Shown here in pieces: positions 23,839-34,070 of a stretch of 64,000 nt of DNA (position 1 is the stretch's first letter; every line of letters begins with the position of its first letter). The notes under the pieces are model-generated. The model was not told the origin of the DNA. It saw only the letters and a list, made by a program, of their open reading frames with translations, and did no database searches. This DNA comes from a virus, in IMG/VR virus record IMGVR_UViG_3300025889_009691, positions 1 to 64,000 of that record; one strand, 5' to 3'. The translations under genes and the position numbers were made by a program.

Positions 23839-24018
23839 ATGCAGCCTAGCCAAGTAACGCAAAGGATTGCTGCTGCTAATCAAACTTTAGCAGAATTAGG
23901 AGCATATGCTGTTCTTGGCGACCACGTTAGAGATAACGAGGTAGAATACCTGTACAGAGATGGATTAGAGCATGTCTTTAGTCCCTTAGAAACCGCTGGG
24001 GATTCGGATGACGATTGA
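23839..24018 (+). CDS. small protein upstream of the giant head gene
   Basis: A 59-residue reading frame, ATG at 23839 after AGGAGG (23824-23829). The sequence is MQPSQVTQRIAAANQTLAEL, then GAYAVLGDHVRDNEVEYLYRDGLEHVF and an acidic end (DSDDD). It overlaps the start of the giant gene by 11 bases, so it may couple that gene's translation. No family recognised; possibly a small head or chaperone protein. Confidence 0.6.
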   Translation: MQPSQVTQRIAAANQTLAELGAYAVLGDHVRDNEVEYLYRDGLEHVFSPLETAGDSDDD

Positions 24019-27000
24019 GTTTAAAGCACCTGAGATTGGGCCAAACGCCGATGCTTTGACCAGCCTTACACGAGGGCGTGGTCCTCGTCGTGGCAATCTT
24101 GAGGACCTTCTCAAGTATTGGCGTCCGATTATGAAGAAGCCGGGTGGCTTCCGTCGTTGTGTTGTTATCCTTATGGATAAGCCGCAGTTTGGTGGTAAGC
24201 CTCAGCGTATTTGTGCTTGGCTTCACCACGAGTTGACTGGCAAGTGGCCCAACGAGGGCAAGGGTAAGCGTGGTAGAGGTAAGGGTAAGCGGAAGCGTCG
24301 TGGTCGTTCGGTGACTCGTCGTGTTCGGTCTGCGGGCAAGAAGTCTTTGACTGGTATTTCACCGTTAACTGAAGTTACTTCGTTGCGTATGACGATTCGT
24401 GAGTCTCGTGAGTTTGGTGGTATTCTTGTTCAGCCTATTGCTGGTCGTAAGAATGCTGTGGAGATGAAGGCTGCGATGTTCTTGCAGCATTCGGAGCGGC
24501 TGCCTTTGTTTGCTGGTAACGAGGTTAAGCGTGTTGGTGTGTTTGGTTCTTCTAGCCGTTTGGGTCAGGCTGCGCAGGCTGCGGGCAGTATTATTCTTCC
24601 GGGCGATTTGTCTGATATTCGTAGCCCTATCCGTTCTCAGATTTATGAAACGCTGACTCCTGGCGTTCCGAATATTCCTAATGCTCGTGGTGGTCGTATC
24701 CTGCGAAGCAGAGGTCGTGGTGCTCGTAATAAGTTCCGTTGTCCTCCAGGCTTTGAGAAGGGTGGTACGTTCACTAACTCCGAGTTTTCGACGTGTGGTG
24801 CCCAGATTTTGGGGATTGCTACTTCGGGTCCGGGTTCGCCCACCCCCGAGGCAAACAATAGACTTTCTCGTTTGGCGAACACTGCAGGTTTAGTTAATGA
24901 AATTGGTGATCTTCGCAACAACGACAGTGCTGTAGATATTATTCGTGCAGCTCAGATTCCGGCTGCCCCGAAGAAAGGTAGCCCGACCCGGGCAGAAACA
25001 TCTATTGATTTGGTGTTGACACGTTATGAGCAAGAAGATTTCCCAACTAAAGTTGTTCGCCGTGATGGTGTCATTTTAGAACCTGTTGTTTCAGTTGAAG
25101 CGCTTGGTAAACTTAACGAGTTTGATGACATGGCTGACGGTAGCCTTATTGAAAGATATGAGGCAGGTCAGATTGGTGCTTCTACTGTTCCTGCGTTTAG
25201 CACGAATTTGCGTAACGTGTTTGTTTCTATCCCTGATGCTGGCGCTGTTAAAATCAGTCGTGTTGGGGGAGAAATTTCTGATGCGGAACGGGCAGGGCTT
25301 CTTCGTTCGTTTGCTACTGGCATAAGCCGAAGCGCTGATTTGCCTGATCCTTCTGCTGCTGTTCGTGCGTGGGCTGACGGTTCTGATGGCCGGTTTACTG
25401 TTGAGTTTGGTGAAGTGACCGAGACCGGCTTTGCGATCGCTGAGGGCAAGAACGATTTGATTAAGGTCTCTACGGCTGGCGGCAAGACTGAAACAGTGCC
25501 TCGTTGGGTTTATGAAACGTTCTTGTCTCGTTCTGCGCCACGTCGTGCAAAAGATGCTCCGATTTATGAGATTGTTGCTGAGGAAGGTGCGGAAGAGAAG
25601 AGTGGTTCACCGTTTGCTTTCTCTCAGAAGTCAGCACCGGTTGCTACTGACTTTACTGATGTGCTTGATGCAAAGTACTATCACATGTCTGTCAATAGTA
25701 AGATTGAAGCGTTTACGTCTTTGACTGAGATTGATTTTAAGGCTCCTAGAGGTCGTGGTTTGGGTCGCCGGATCGGGCGTGGTGGTCGTGCTGTTGGTGG
25801 CCGTAGCCGTGCGGTGTTTGATGGTAACTTGGGTAGATATCGTTGTCCTCCTGGCACTCGTTATGGCGGTCGGTTCTCTAATCAGTTTGCTAGCAACTGT
25901 GGTTATTCTCTTCCACGTCAGATTGTTAATAACCTTGTTGATTTGGGTACTCGTCTTGAAGACGCTATGGAGAGGCGGCGTCGTCGCCGGTTGGACACGA
26001 GTCCGGGTGATGGTCGAAGCAATTTGAAGCCTGAGACGGCGGAGAAGCTTGATGATGCTATTCGTACTCTTGATGCTGCTACTGGTGATTTGGGTAGGGT
26101 GTTTGAGAAGACTGAGGGTGTTGAAGGCGGTAAGTTGGGTCGCACGCTTGGTGAGGCTCAGCGTGATGTTGATTTGACTCCTGAAGAGCGTCAGTTGCTT
26201 GAGGGTGAGGCTTTGGAGGCGGCGCTTAAGAATCTTCGTGATGTTATGAATGATCAGGATTTGGCTAACGCTAATTTGGATGAGATTCGTAAGGCGTATA
26301 AGGCTGTTGAGAAGGCTGCGAATACTGAGGCTGGTCGCTTGTCTGATAATCCTCCTCGTACTCCTGAGCAGCGGAGTCGGCAGGATGGTATTCTTGGTTT
26401 CTTGAGAGAGTTGATTTTGCGTTTCTTGGGTCTTTGGAATGAAGACTTTGAGCGTGAGCGTGCTGGTCGTCGTGATCGGGATGTTGTTCCGGGTGATGAG
26501 GGTGTGCCGGGTGGCCCTGGTGGTGGCGGTCCTCGTCGTCCTAGAGCGCCGGGTGTGCCGGGTGATGGTCCTGATAGTCGTGCTCCTGATGGTCGTACTC
26601 CTGATGGCCGCACTCCTGATCCTGATGATATTCCAGAGGCGCTTCAGCCCAAACCTGTTGGGGAGATGACTGATGGAGAGCTAGTTAGAGAATTCTTCAG
26701 ATTACGGCATGGTAGCCCGGGGCTTCTCATTCCGGGTCAGCGTGACGAAGAAATGGATAGACGTAGGCTTCGTGAAATCAACGCTGAGCTTCGCCGTAGA
26801 AATATTGACCCGTATAATCCTCAGACAATAACTTATACCCCTGCTGATGATGCTGACGATCCTGAAAAAATAATGGACGAGTTTGCACGAATTCTTCAAG
26901 AGTTCCGTGAGCGGGCTGAAGAATACAGAGTTTCTGGTGGCGGCAGAACCCTAGATTTTGTTGAGTCACTAGATGATGACGATTTAGATAAATACATCAA

Positions 27001-30000
27001 TGCGTTTGAAACTGCTGCTGAGGCTATGGCTGACAACCCACAGTTTGATGATATTCGTGCGGCTTTGGAGCGTTTACGGGCTGAAAGAGATCGCCGCAAC
27101 AGAAGCCGTAGTCTTGTTAATGCTAACTTGCGAGATCGTTTTGATCTTGAAACTGAAGAGGGCATGGCGGAAGCAATTCAGCATTTTTATGATCTAGCTG
27201 AGGAATATAACGCTAGAGACGCTATGACTGTAGAATTCATTCAACTTCTTAATGACGACGAAGTCGCTTTCTTCCAAGACGTATTTGATCAAGCGATTAT
27301 TCAGTTCCCTGAGGTAGCGCAGCGTGATAATGCGTTTATGAAGATTGCTGCCCGCTTAGCGGATGAACGAGATCGTCGTGACCGCCTAAACAAGGTGCCT
27401 GCCTCAGAGATTAAACCTGAAGATTATCAACGGGTCCTTGCTGAGATGGAAGCGCATATGGAGCGTTACAGGGTTGCTGGCGGCGGCATGACTCTTGACT
27501 TCTTTAATGCTATTTCTGATGATGATTTGATTAAGTATCGGCGTGCTGTCCGTGATGCTATAGATGCTAATGCGGTTCCGGCTGATGAAATCGGAAACTT
27601 GCAAGAGTTGCTGAAGCGTATGGATAACGAGTTTGATCGTCGTTTCCAAGGCCCAGGTAAGCGTCCTCGTATTGAGTCGGAAGAAAACAACATTAAGGAT
27701 AAGTTTGATCTAGACGAAAACGCTGATTTGTTTGCGGTTATTGCCGAGTTCGAGAAGCGGGCTGCAGACTTTAAGGTTTCTGGCGGCGGCATGACTCAAA
27801 ACATGTTAGAGACTTTGAGTGATGACGAACTTGACGTTTTCTTTAATGCTCATCTGCGGCTATCGGACCTTTACGCAGCTGAAGGCCGTGAGGGGTTAGA
27901 AGACCTTGAGGAACTTATTGGCCGTCTTGCGGCGGAGCGTGATCGTCGTAGACTGCAGCAGGCTGCTTTTGATCCGGGGTCCCGATCTGACCCTGATAGC
28001 CGTTCGTTGCGGAATGTAAATAATAGGTTCCCACGTAATGGTTTGCCGGGTCGTGCTTATTGGCGTGATGATGATTATAACGGTACTGATGCTGCTGAGT
28101 TGGATAGGCGTTTTGGTGGTTACTATGATGCTGATGGCAATTTGAATGATCGTGGCCGTGAGGTTAATCGTCGTCTTCGTCCTAGTGATCCTACTGATCC
28201 TAATGCTGGTGCCGGTGGTGCGCCGGAGCCGCCTGATCCGAATGATCCTGATGTTCTTGATCGGTTTAGTGATGATGAGCTTAGGGCGTTGATTGAGGCT
28301 GGCGATGATTTTCCTTTCAATCTTCAACGTATTTCTGATGATGACTTGGTTCGTCTGGATAATATTACCGGCGAGATGGCGAGAGAAAACATAAACGCTG
28401 GCAATCTGCGCAACTGGCGAGCGATCAGAGCCGAGTATAATGCTCTTGAGGATGGTACAAGAGACCCGAATCGTTTAGGTGTGAATGTTCCTGGGTCTGC
28501 GTCTAACAGGCCGCAGCGTCTGCCGGAATACAGAAATGACCCAGGCTTTAATACTCAGGGCCGGAGAGACCCTGTAAACATGCCTGAGCTTGATAATCTG
28601 ACTCCTGAGCAGATTGATAACGTGGCGGGTGCGGCTGTTCGTGAGCATCAAGAAGTTCTGCAATTGATTCTCAATGAGGTTGGTCCTCTTCAGGATGGTT
28701 GGAATGTTGCTGATCTTGAAGCGGCAGTTCGTAGGAGGATAGAGGAGGAGGACTTCCCTCAGGCCGGTGCTCGCCTACTTACGTTACGACTTCAAGCGTT
28801 CCGTGAGTTGAACCAAATGGTTGATGGTCTACGGTTTGTTCGTGAAGAAGAAAGTTTTGATGCAAATGATACTGCTGCTCGTGCGGCTCGTGATTTAGAT
28901 GTTTTGAAAGAGTATCTGCCATATCTTGCCCTAAATCGCCGTGAAGGTATTATGAATTTGCGTGATAACCCAGATGCGGCTCTTTCTCGAATTGATCCAG
29001 ACTTTGAGTTCCTTGTTGATGGTGCCCCTTCAGCTAATCGGGTAGTTGACGAACCAGAGGTTGATATTATATTTAACCGGGTTGATCCTGATTATGATGA
29101 TGCGCTTAATAGGTATGACGCTGACCCAGATCGCTTCCTTTCTGATCTTGATTTGTATTCTGCTGGAGACTTGTTAGACATGTTTGACGCTAGAGTCGGC
29201 GCTGGCGAAGTCGTTGATCCTAGCTTAAGAGCAGCATTAAAAGCCAGATATGCTGATTTGTTAAATATTAACGACGGCGATGTGGATGATCTGGCACGAC
29301 GCATGGCGAACATGGATGATGCGATGCTGGATGATATGAGTCCTCGTGATCGTGCACTCCGGCAAGCCCGTTTGCGTGCAGGCAATGCGGGCCGTCCTCC
29401 GTCTAGAGCGGCTGCAGAGCAGGCTGACCGGTTGCGTGCTGCTGATCAGCGTCGTGCTGATGCTGACAGAGGCGGCATTCCTTCAGGGGGTCCTTTCGAG
29501 TTTACGGAAGGAATGACTAGCCGTGAGCGGTTTGATGCTGTTATTGATGCAGCAGATGCTGATCCTGCGGGCGTGAGATTACAGGGGTACTTAGAAAATA
29601 TGTCTCCTGAAGAGTTTGGGCGTTTCGAACGTGAGTATGGTTCGTTATTGGCTTTTGCGGCTCAGCGTGACGCTAATGGCCTTTCTGAAGATGATGTTCA
29701 ACGGTATTTTGACTACTTAAGTGACGCTATGGACCGTGAGCGTGCTAGGCGTGGAAACATTAACCGTTTCCAGTTGGACAGAGATTTGCAGGATCGTTCC
29801 GATGAAGCTTTGGAAGCACACATAGAGCACTTACAAAACAGCAAAGCTTGGGGTCTTGACACGCTGGGTAGAGATGTTGATGAATTAGATGCTTTGATTA
29901 ATAGACTTCAGAGTGAGGTAGAAGCTAGAAGACTTAGGAACCTGGGTAGTGTTACTCCTGACCTTGTGGATCAGCCTCGGCAGGGCGATGCCGCTGTAAG

Positions 30001-33000
30001 GGTGAGACTTAGAGACGCAATGTTTGAAGATAATATGAATGCTGATAAGATACCCGGTGCGAAAGCTATGCTGAGAAACGAACTTATGCTGGCAGAAGCT
30101 TCAACTAATGAAATGTTGCGGTATAGAGAACGCATTCTAAACAGCACGAATCTTTCTGACAGTCAGAAAGATGATCTGATGCGATCTTGGAACCGTGCAA
30201 TGCGGATCAGAGGAGATAGAAGTTTTGAAAGAAACCTTCCTCTGAATGAAAGGTCAGTTGAGGCTATTGATCGTCATTTAGAGTATGTTCAAGAACGTCT
30301 TGACAACATGGACCCAAACATCATAGACGAAAATGGTCTTCTTACTTTACGTGAGGAGCTTCTTGATGGTCGTGCGGTTGCGTCGGCTCGGGCGAATCTT
30401 GGAGACGCTGTTGATAACAAGCCGCAGTTGTCTGATAGATGGCGTAAGGTGGGTAGATGGAACTTCCTCAAAGCTAGACGGCAGCGTCAGCAGAAGCGTG
30501 AGCAGAAGATTAAAGACATTGCTGAGCGTCGTTATGGTGATAGGGAAACGCAGCCGTGGGATATTGGCGGGCGTGATGGCCTGAGTGCGATGACTGATGC
30601 GCAAGTTGAATCACGAATCAGAGATGCGTTCTTGTTGGATACGGATCAGCCGGTTCAGGTTGGGTCTGTAGAGATTAATGGTAAGACGTACACGAAGCAG
30701 ATTATTCCCACGACTGATGGCCGTGGCGATGGTGTTTTCATTTCTCGTGACGGCCCTCGTGGAGATATTCTGCAGATTGATGTTCAGTCTAGTATGAAAT
30801 TCCAACTATTAGATTCTGATGGTAATGTTGTTGCTGAAGAAACTTATTCCGAAAACGATGGAGGGTTCCGGCTAGGCAGAATGTCTCGTACCATCACTTG
30901 GGATGCGCAAGGTGACGGTAAGGTTAAGCATAATTTGTTAGGTACGAGCCGTGTTATACAGTTTGAGGGACAAGACATTTCGTTTGCCGGTGGCGGTTTC
31001 ACTGAAGAGATGTTTAACAACAACTTGTTGTTCTATAGAAATATGGGTGTTAGCAAAGTTAAGGTTGGTGCTGTTGATGATGGCCGGGTTGTTTGGCCTC
31101 GCATTGGGTTTAGAGATGATAATCCTAACCATATTAGGAACCTTAACGAGGGTATGGTTGAGGTTTTGAAAGATTACAATGGCTATAAAGAAGCGAAACG
31201 TACAGGTATTGAACCTACGTTGAAGCAGCGTGCCGCAAAGGCTCTTATTCAGGATGATGTGAGGGCTGAACGTATTGAGGCTATGGTTGAGCCTTTATTG
31301 AACGTTGATGACCCAGTACGGGTGCTGGCTTCCATGGATGCTAGAGAAATTAATGAACTGCCAGACATGCATGATTTCATGTTGGCGTTGGAAGGCGAGG
31401 GTATTAGAAACTCTGTTGCGTTCCAGATGTTTAGAGGCGGTGGAGTTTACATCGGTAGAAACGTCGGTGACGACCCCGCTAACAATATTGGTGCTTTAGA
31501 TGGAGATATGGTTGATCAGTTGCTTGCTGATGACCCTGAGCTAGCAGGTTTGACGCTTCCCAACCCGTTTAGGGGCACCACGTTCAGTGACGGTACTTGG
31601 GATATTACAGATATTTTGAGTGATGCTGACGGCGATCCACGTCAGGTAACACCTGATTTGATTGATCCTTATGATCGTCCTCCAGAGCCGTCGATTCCTT
31701 CGATTCCTTCGGTACCTTCAGGACCTACTCCTCCTCCTCGTCAGAGCGACGCCAGACCGAATCAGAAATTAGACCCGAACTTTGATAGGGGCGAGCAGCG
31801 TCCGCTTCCAGCGGTTCCTGTGGGGGCGAATGGTATTGAGTCTGTTGATCAAGGTGCTGAGTGGATGAGAGATGGTAATAATGATGTTTCTGGTGTTCCT
31901 GATGAGTTCCTTAATCCTGTGGTTCTGGCGGTGTCTGATATTGGAGAAGACCGTTTAGGTCAGTATTCAAATGAGATGCTTGAAGAGTTGGTTGAAGAGT
32001 CTTTGGATGATTTGCCTTTTGATGTTACTCGTTTGTCTGATAATGACTTACAGCGGCTTGTGGGAGTAGTTGATCGTTTGTACGGTCAGAACGGTTCAGG
32101 GTATAGACATGGGCAAGCGATTCGTGATGAACAAAACCGTGTCTTGCGACGTGACGACCGTGAACCAAATGCAAGGTTTGAAATGTTGGTTCCTGGGATG
32201 GGCATGGATGACGGTGGGGGTGTCAATAACAGAGGTAATGCAATAAATGGTGCGCAGCTTATAGTAGATACTGCTACTGGTCAGATATTTATGATTAAGT
32301 TTAATGATGGGCGTTCATATGGTCGTGACGAAGACGGTAACGAACTAGTTGGCCGTGCGTTGATGATTCGTCTGGGCTTTGTTCAAGGGCAGATGAGGTT
32401 AGATGGGCCTGCAAATCCAAACGCTGCTAACCGAGACCCGTGGGATGATCCTGCTATTAACCCCGCTCGTGGCTTGATGGGTGAGGCTTTGCAGAATTAC
32501 CTTCCTGAAGGCGCTACCGATATTATGATAGGTAGACGGAACCCGGGACAGTATGATTTCTCTAATGAGAACACTCTAGACGATGCAACTCACATGATGC
32601 TGGGTGACGCTTTGTTGTTTAACAGTGATAGGCATGGTAGCAACTGGCTTCAGTACACGGATCGTGACGGAAATGTTAGACTTGTTCCTATTGACATGGG
32701 CCTGACTTTGGGTGGCCGTGACGGAGAAGATGGGACTGATAATGACTTCTTTGGGGTTGAGTACCGTGATCCACGGACGGGTGACCTCGTAAGACTTAGC
32801 CCTGAAGAACAATTTGCTGCTCGTGCCGCTAATAGCAGAGGTCCCCGTTTAAGTGGCGATCTTTATAGTCAACTTGCAGCTGCTTCAGCATCTGATCGGG
32901 CCGCTGTTGCGGCATCGTTTGATCGTGCCCTTGAAAGATTGCGGGCGGCTCAGAGTGCGGAAGATATGGAAAAGGTAATTGGCGATATTGTTGGTGCGCA

Positions 33001-33163
33001 CGGTAACCTTGATAGCGATGGGTGGAAGCGATCTCAGGAGATGTTCTTAGAACGGTACGGCTGGTTAATGGAAACAGATTATACCGGAGAAGAACTTATG
33101 GACCTAGTTTTGTTTGGCAATTACAGAGGTATGCCTCAACGCCAGAGTAACGTTGGACTTTAG
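24008..33163 (+). CDS. giant 3,051-residue polyvalent head-region protein with C-terminal kinase-like domain
   Basis: The longest gene here, one sixth of the bacterial-sized window. The N-terminus has GGFRRCVVILMDKPQFGGKP with ICAWLHHELTGKWP (residues 46-81), then a very basic segment (84-112). Two Cys modules (RCPPG...GG.F...F..CG) sit near 243 and 611, the second after an Arg/Gly-rich stretch. Residues about 955-1317 hold four tandem repeats built on VSGGGMT, a SDDEL-like turn and a closing AERDRR. The middle is acidic and helical. At about 2740-2920, FMIKFNDG, LLFNSDRHGSNWL and LVPIDMGL match the Lys, DRHxxN and Asp of HipA/FAM20/PI4K-like kinases. Likely packaged in the head and possibly ejected (inference). 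Confidence 0.75.
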   Translation: MTIEFKAPEIGPNADALTSLTRGRGPRRGNLEDLLKYWRPIMKKPGGFRRCVVILMDKPQFGGKPQRICAWLHHELTGKWPNEGKGKRGRGKGKRKRRGRSVTRRVRSAGKKSLTGISPLTEVTSLRMTIRESREFGGILVQPIAGRKNAVEMKAAMFLQHSERLPLFAGNEVKRVGVFGSSSRLGQAAQAAGSIILPGDLSDIRSPIRSQIYETLTPGVPNIPNARGGRILRSRGRGARNKFRCPPGFEKGGTFTNSEFSTCGAQILGIATSGPGSPTPEANNRLSRLANTAGLVNEIGDLRNNDSAVDIIRAAQIPAAPKKGSPTRAETSIDLVLTRYEQEDFPTKVVRRDGVILEPVVSVEALGKLNEFDDMADGSLIERYEAGQIGASTVPAFSTNLRNVFVSIPDAGAVKISRVGGEISDAERAGLLRSFATGISRSADLPDPSAAVRAWADGSDGRFTVEFGEVTETGFAIAEGKNDLIKVSTAGGKTETVPRWVYETFLSRSAPRRAKDAPIYEIVAEEGAEEKSGSPFAFSQKSAPVATDFTDVLDAKYYHMSVNSKIEAFTSLTEIDFKAPRGRGLGRRIGRGGRAVGGRSRAVFDGNLGRYRCPPGTRYGGRFSNQFASNCGYSLPRQIVNNLVDLGTRLEDAMERRRRRRLDTSPGDGRSNLKPETAEKLDDAIRTLDAATGDLGRVFEKTEGVEGGKLGRTLGEAQRDVDLTPEERQLLEGEALEAALKNLRDVMNDQDLANANLDEIRKAYKAVEKAANTEAGRLSDNPPRTPEQRSRQDGILGFLRELILRFLGLWNEDFERERAGRRDRDVVPGDEGVPGGPGGGGPRRPRAPGVPGDGPDSRAPDGRTPDGRTPDPDDIPEALQPKPVGEMTDGELVREFFRLRHGSPGLLIPGQRDEEMDRRRLREINAELRRRNIDPYNPQTITYTPADDADDPEKIMDEFARILQEFRERAEEYRVSGGGRTLDFVESLDDDDLDKYINAFETAAEAMADNPQFDDIRAALERLRAERDRRNRSRSLVNANLRDRFDLETEEGMAEAIQHFYDLAEEYNARDAMTVEFIQLLNDDEVAFFQDVFDQAIIQFPEVAQRDNAFMKIAARLADERDRRDRLNKVPASEIKPEDYQRVLAEMEAHMERYRVAGGGMTLDFFNAISDDDLIKYRRAVRDAIDANAVPADEIGNLQELLKRMDNEFDRRFQGPGKRPRIESEENNIKDKFDLDENADLFAVIAEFEKRAADFKVSGGGMTQNMLETLSDDELDVFFNAHLRLSDLYAAEGREGLEDLEELIGRLAAERDRRRLQQAAFDPGSRSDPDSRSLRNVNNRFPRNGLPGRAYWRDDDYNGTDAAELDRRFGGYYDADGNLNDRGREVNRRLRPSDPTDPNAGAGGAPEPPDPNDPDVLDRFSDDELRALIEAGDDFPFNLQRISDDDLVRLDNITGEMARENINAGNLRNWRAIRAEYNALEDGTRDPNRLGVNVPGSASNRPQRLPEYRNDPGFNTQGRRDPVNMPELDNLTPEQIDNVAGAAVREHQEVLQLILNEVGPLQDGWNVADLEAAVRRRIEEEDFPQAGARLLTLRLQAFRELNQMVDGLRFVREEESFDANDTAARAARDLDVLKEYLPYLALNRREGIMNLRDNPDAALSRIDPDFEFLVDGAPSANRVVDEPEVDIIFNRVDPDYDDALNRYDADPDRFLSDLDLYSAGDLLDMFDARVGAGEVVDPSLRAALKARYADLLNINDGDVDDLARRMANMDDAMLDDMSPRDRALRQARLRAGNAGRPPSRAAAEQADRLRAADQRRADADRGGIPSGGPFEFTEGMTSRERFDAVIDAADADPAGVRLQGYLENMSPEEFGRFEREYGSLLAFAAQRDANGLSEDDVQRYFDYLSDAMDRERARRGNINRFQLDRDLQDRSDEALEAHIEHLQNSKAWGLDTLGRDVDELDALINRLQSEVEARRLRNLGSVTPDLVDQPRQGDAAVRVRLRDAMFEDNMNADKIPGAKAMLRNELMLAEASTNEMLRYRERILNSTNLSDSQKDDLMRSWNRAMRIRGDRSFERNLPLNERSVEAIDRHLEYVQERLDNMDPNIIDENGLLTLREELLDGRAVASARANLGDAVDNKPQLSDRWRKVGRWNFLKARRQRQQKREQKIKDIAERRYGDRETQPWDIGGRDGLSAMTDAQVESRIRDAFLLDTDQPVQVGSVEINGKTYTKQIIPTTDGRGDGVFISRDGPRGDILQIDVQSSMKFQLLDSDGNVVAEETYSENDGGFRLGRMSRTITWDAQGDGKVKHNLLGTSRVIQFEGQDISFAGGGFTEEMFNNNLLFYRNMGVSKVKVGAVDDGRVVWPRIGFRDDNPNHIRNLNEGMVEVLKDYNGYKEAKRTGIEPTLKQRAAKALIQDDVRAERIEAMVEPLLNVDDPVRVLASMDAREINELPDMHDFMLALEGEGIRNSVAFQMFRGGGVYIGRNVGDDPANNIGALDGDMVDQLLADDPELAGLTLPNPFRGTTFSDGTWDITDILSDADGDPRQVTPDLIDPYDRPPEPSIPSIPSVPSGPTPPPRQSDARPNQKLDPNFDRGEQRPLPAVPVGANGIESVDQGAEWMRDGNNDVSGVPDEFLNPVVLAVSDIGEDRLGQYSNEMLEELVEESLDDLPFDVTRLSDNDLQRLVGVVDRLYGQNGSGYRHGQAIRDEQNRVLRRDDREPNARFEMLVPGMGMDDGGGVNNRGNAINGAQLIVDTATGQIFMIKFNDGRSYGRDEDGNELVGRALMIRLGFVQGQMRLDGPANPNAANRDPWDDPAINPARGLMGEALQNYLPEGATDIMIGRRNPGQYDFSNENTLDDATHMMLGDALLFNSDRHGSNWLQYTDRDGNVRLVPIDMGLTLGGRDGEDGTDNDFFGVEYRDPRTGDLVRLSPEEQFAARAANSRGPRLSGDLYSQLAAASASDRAAVAASFDRALERLRAAQSAEDMEKVIGDIVGAHGNLDSDGWKRSQEMFLERYGWLMETDYTGEELMDLVLFGNYRGMPQRQSNVGL
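26872..27960 (+). repeat. four diverged tandem protein repeats in the giant gene
   Basis: Each unit is roughly 85-105 codons and runs from an EY/F-x-VSGGGMT-like motif (the second unit has AEEYNARDAMT), through SDDELxxF, to an LxxERDRR close. The repeats are diverged in DNA, so this is old duplication. Confidence 0.75.
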
Positions 33164-33184
33164 CGTTTGTTGAGTACAGAAGTT

Positions 33185-33213
33185 TTGCTATTTTCAGAAG
33201 ATTAAGGTAGACT
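33185..33213 (+). promoter_or_regulatory. leaderless-type promoter
   Basis: TTGCTA (33185-33190), a 17-base spacer, TAGACT (33208-33213), then 6 bases to the ATG at 33220. Confidence 0.75.
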
Positions 33214-33219
33214 AACAAC

Positions 33220-33456
33220 ATGAAAAAATTTGGATTTTATGACTTAGACAACACTCTTGAAGGGACTGTTACTGAAACACCTGACGGCCTTGTTGCGGAA
33301 AATGTAGATAACCCGAAGTTTAAAGAGTTTATAGATTTTTTAATTGAATCTGATGGCGGGCAAGCTAGGACTGTAAGACAACTCACACGATCAGGGTTCT
33401 CATACACAAGTATTAGAGAAATTCGAGATAAGCCTAAAGGTGGTGCAGCAACATGA
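33220..33456 (+). CDS. small hypothetical protein in the head region
   Basis: A 78-residue protein: KFGFYDLDNTLEGTVTETPDG, then NPKFKEFIDFLIESDGGQARTVRQLTRSGFSY and a basic end. The second half looks like a small helix-turn-helix (ARTVRQLTRSGFSYTSIREI). It has a clear leaderless-type promoter and is ATGA-coupled to the next gene. Family not recognised. Confidence 0.6.
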   Translation: MKKFGFYDLDNTLEGTVTETPDGLVAENVDNPKFKEFIDFLIESDGGQARTVRQLTRSGFSYTSIREIRDKPKGGAAT

Positions 33457-34070
33457 TTAAACACTACATTTTAACGAAAAACGCTACGATGCTGCTTACC
33501 GTTTCTAGTCTTAACTCTGTAGAGTTTTTTGTTAAGCGTGGCTTTGAAGAAGAGGCAGCCGAACTTGAACTAGAGATGAGTATTCGGGCTACCCGTGAGC
33601 CTGATACTGACATGTATACGCCCACAAGAATTAAGCGACGTTTTCCAGATGCTATTGAAGTAGATTCAGCTAAGTTTGAAGATGCTCGCAAAAAAGTTGA
33701 GCAGTTTAACGCTGATTATGATGATAATGTTGCTGAGCTTGAAGCTATGTCTTTAGAAGACTTAAAAACTTATATCTCCACGGCTCCTGCTAGAATGCCG
33801 AAACTAGTGAACTATAAGCAACTTAACGAGTTGTGGCAGGTGTTGTATGCTAGTAGTGAATCAGGGTTTATGGCTATTGATGAAGAGGACAGAGAAGACG
33901 AAGAAGTTAGAGAAGATATTCATGCGTTGTATACGTTGTTGAAAGATGCTGAGATTACTAACGACAACTCTTCGATTAAAGAAGTTTTGAAATTAGCGAA
34001 GTTTGTTTCTCCTGATGCTATAGGTGTTACTTTTGAGGCAATTGAGCCGGAGGCTGAGGCTGATGGCTAA
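33453..34070 (+). CDS. hypothetical helical protein in the head region
   Basis: A 205-residue acidic helical protein (RGFEEEAAELELEMSI; FEDARKKVEQFNADYDDNVAELEAM), without a recognised domain. It is ATGA-coupled to the gene before and overlaps the next by 8 bases. It may be a scaffold or accessory head protein by position. Confidence 0.55.
   Translation: MIKHYILTKNATMLLTVSSLNSVEFFVKRGFEEEAAELELEMSIRATREPDTDMYTPTRIKRRFPDAIEVDSAKFEDARKKVEQFNADYDDNVAELEAMSLEDLKTYISTAPARMPKLVNYKQLNELWQVLYASSESGFMAIDEEDREDEEVREDIHALYTLLKDAEITNDNSSIKEVLKLAKFVSPDAIGVTFEAIEPEAEADG

Noticed and set aside
24008-33163. Many long minus-strand open frames opposite the giant gene
   Set aside because: They are rich in Arg/Ser/Thr/Ile as expected for antisense shadows, and the plus frame has clear domains.
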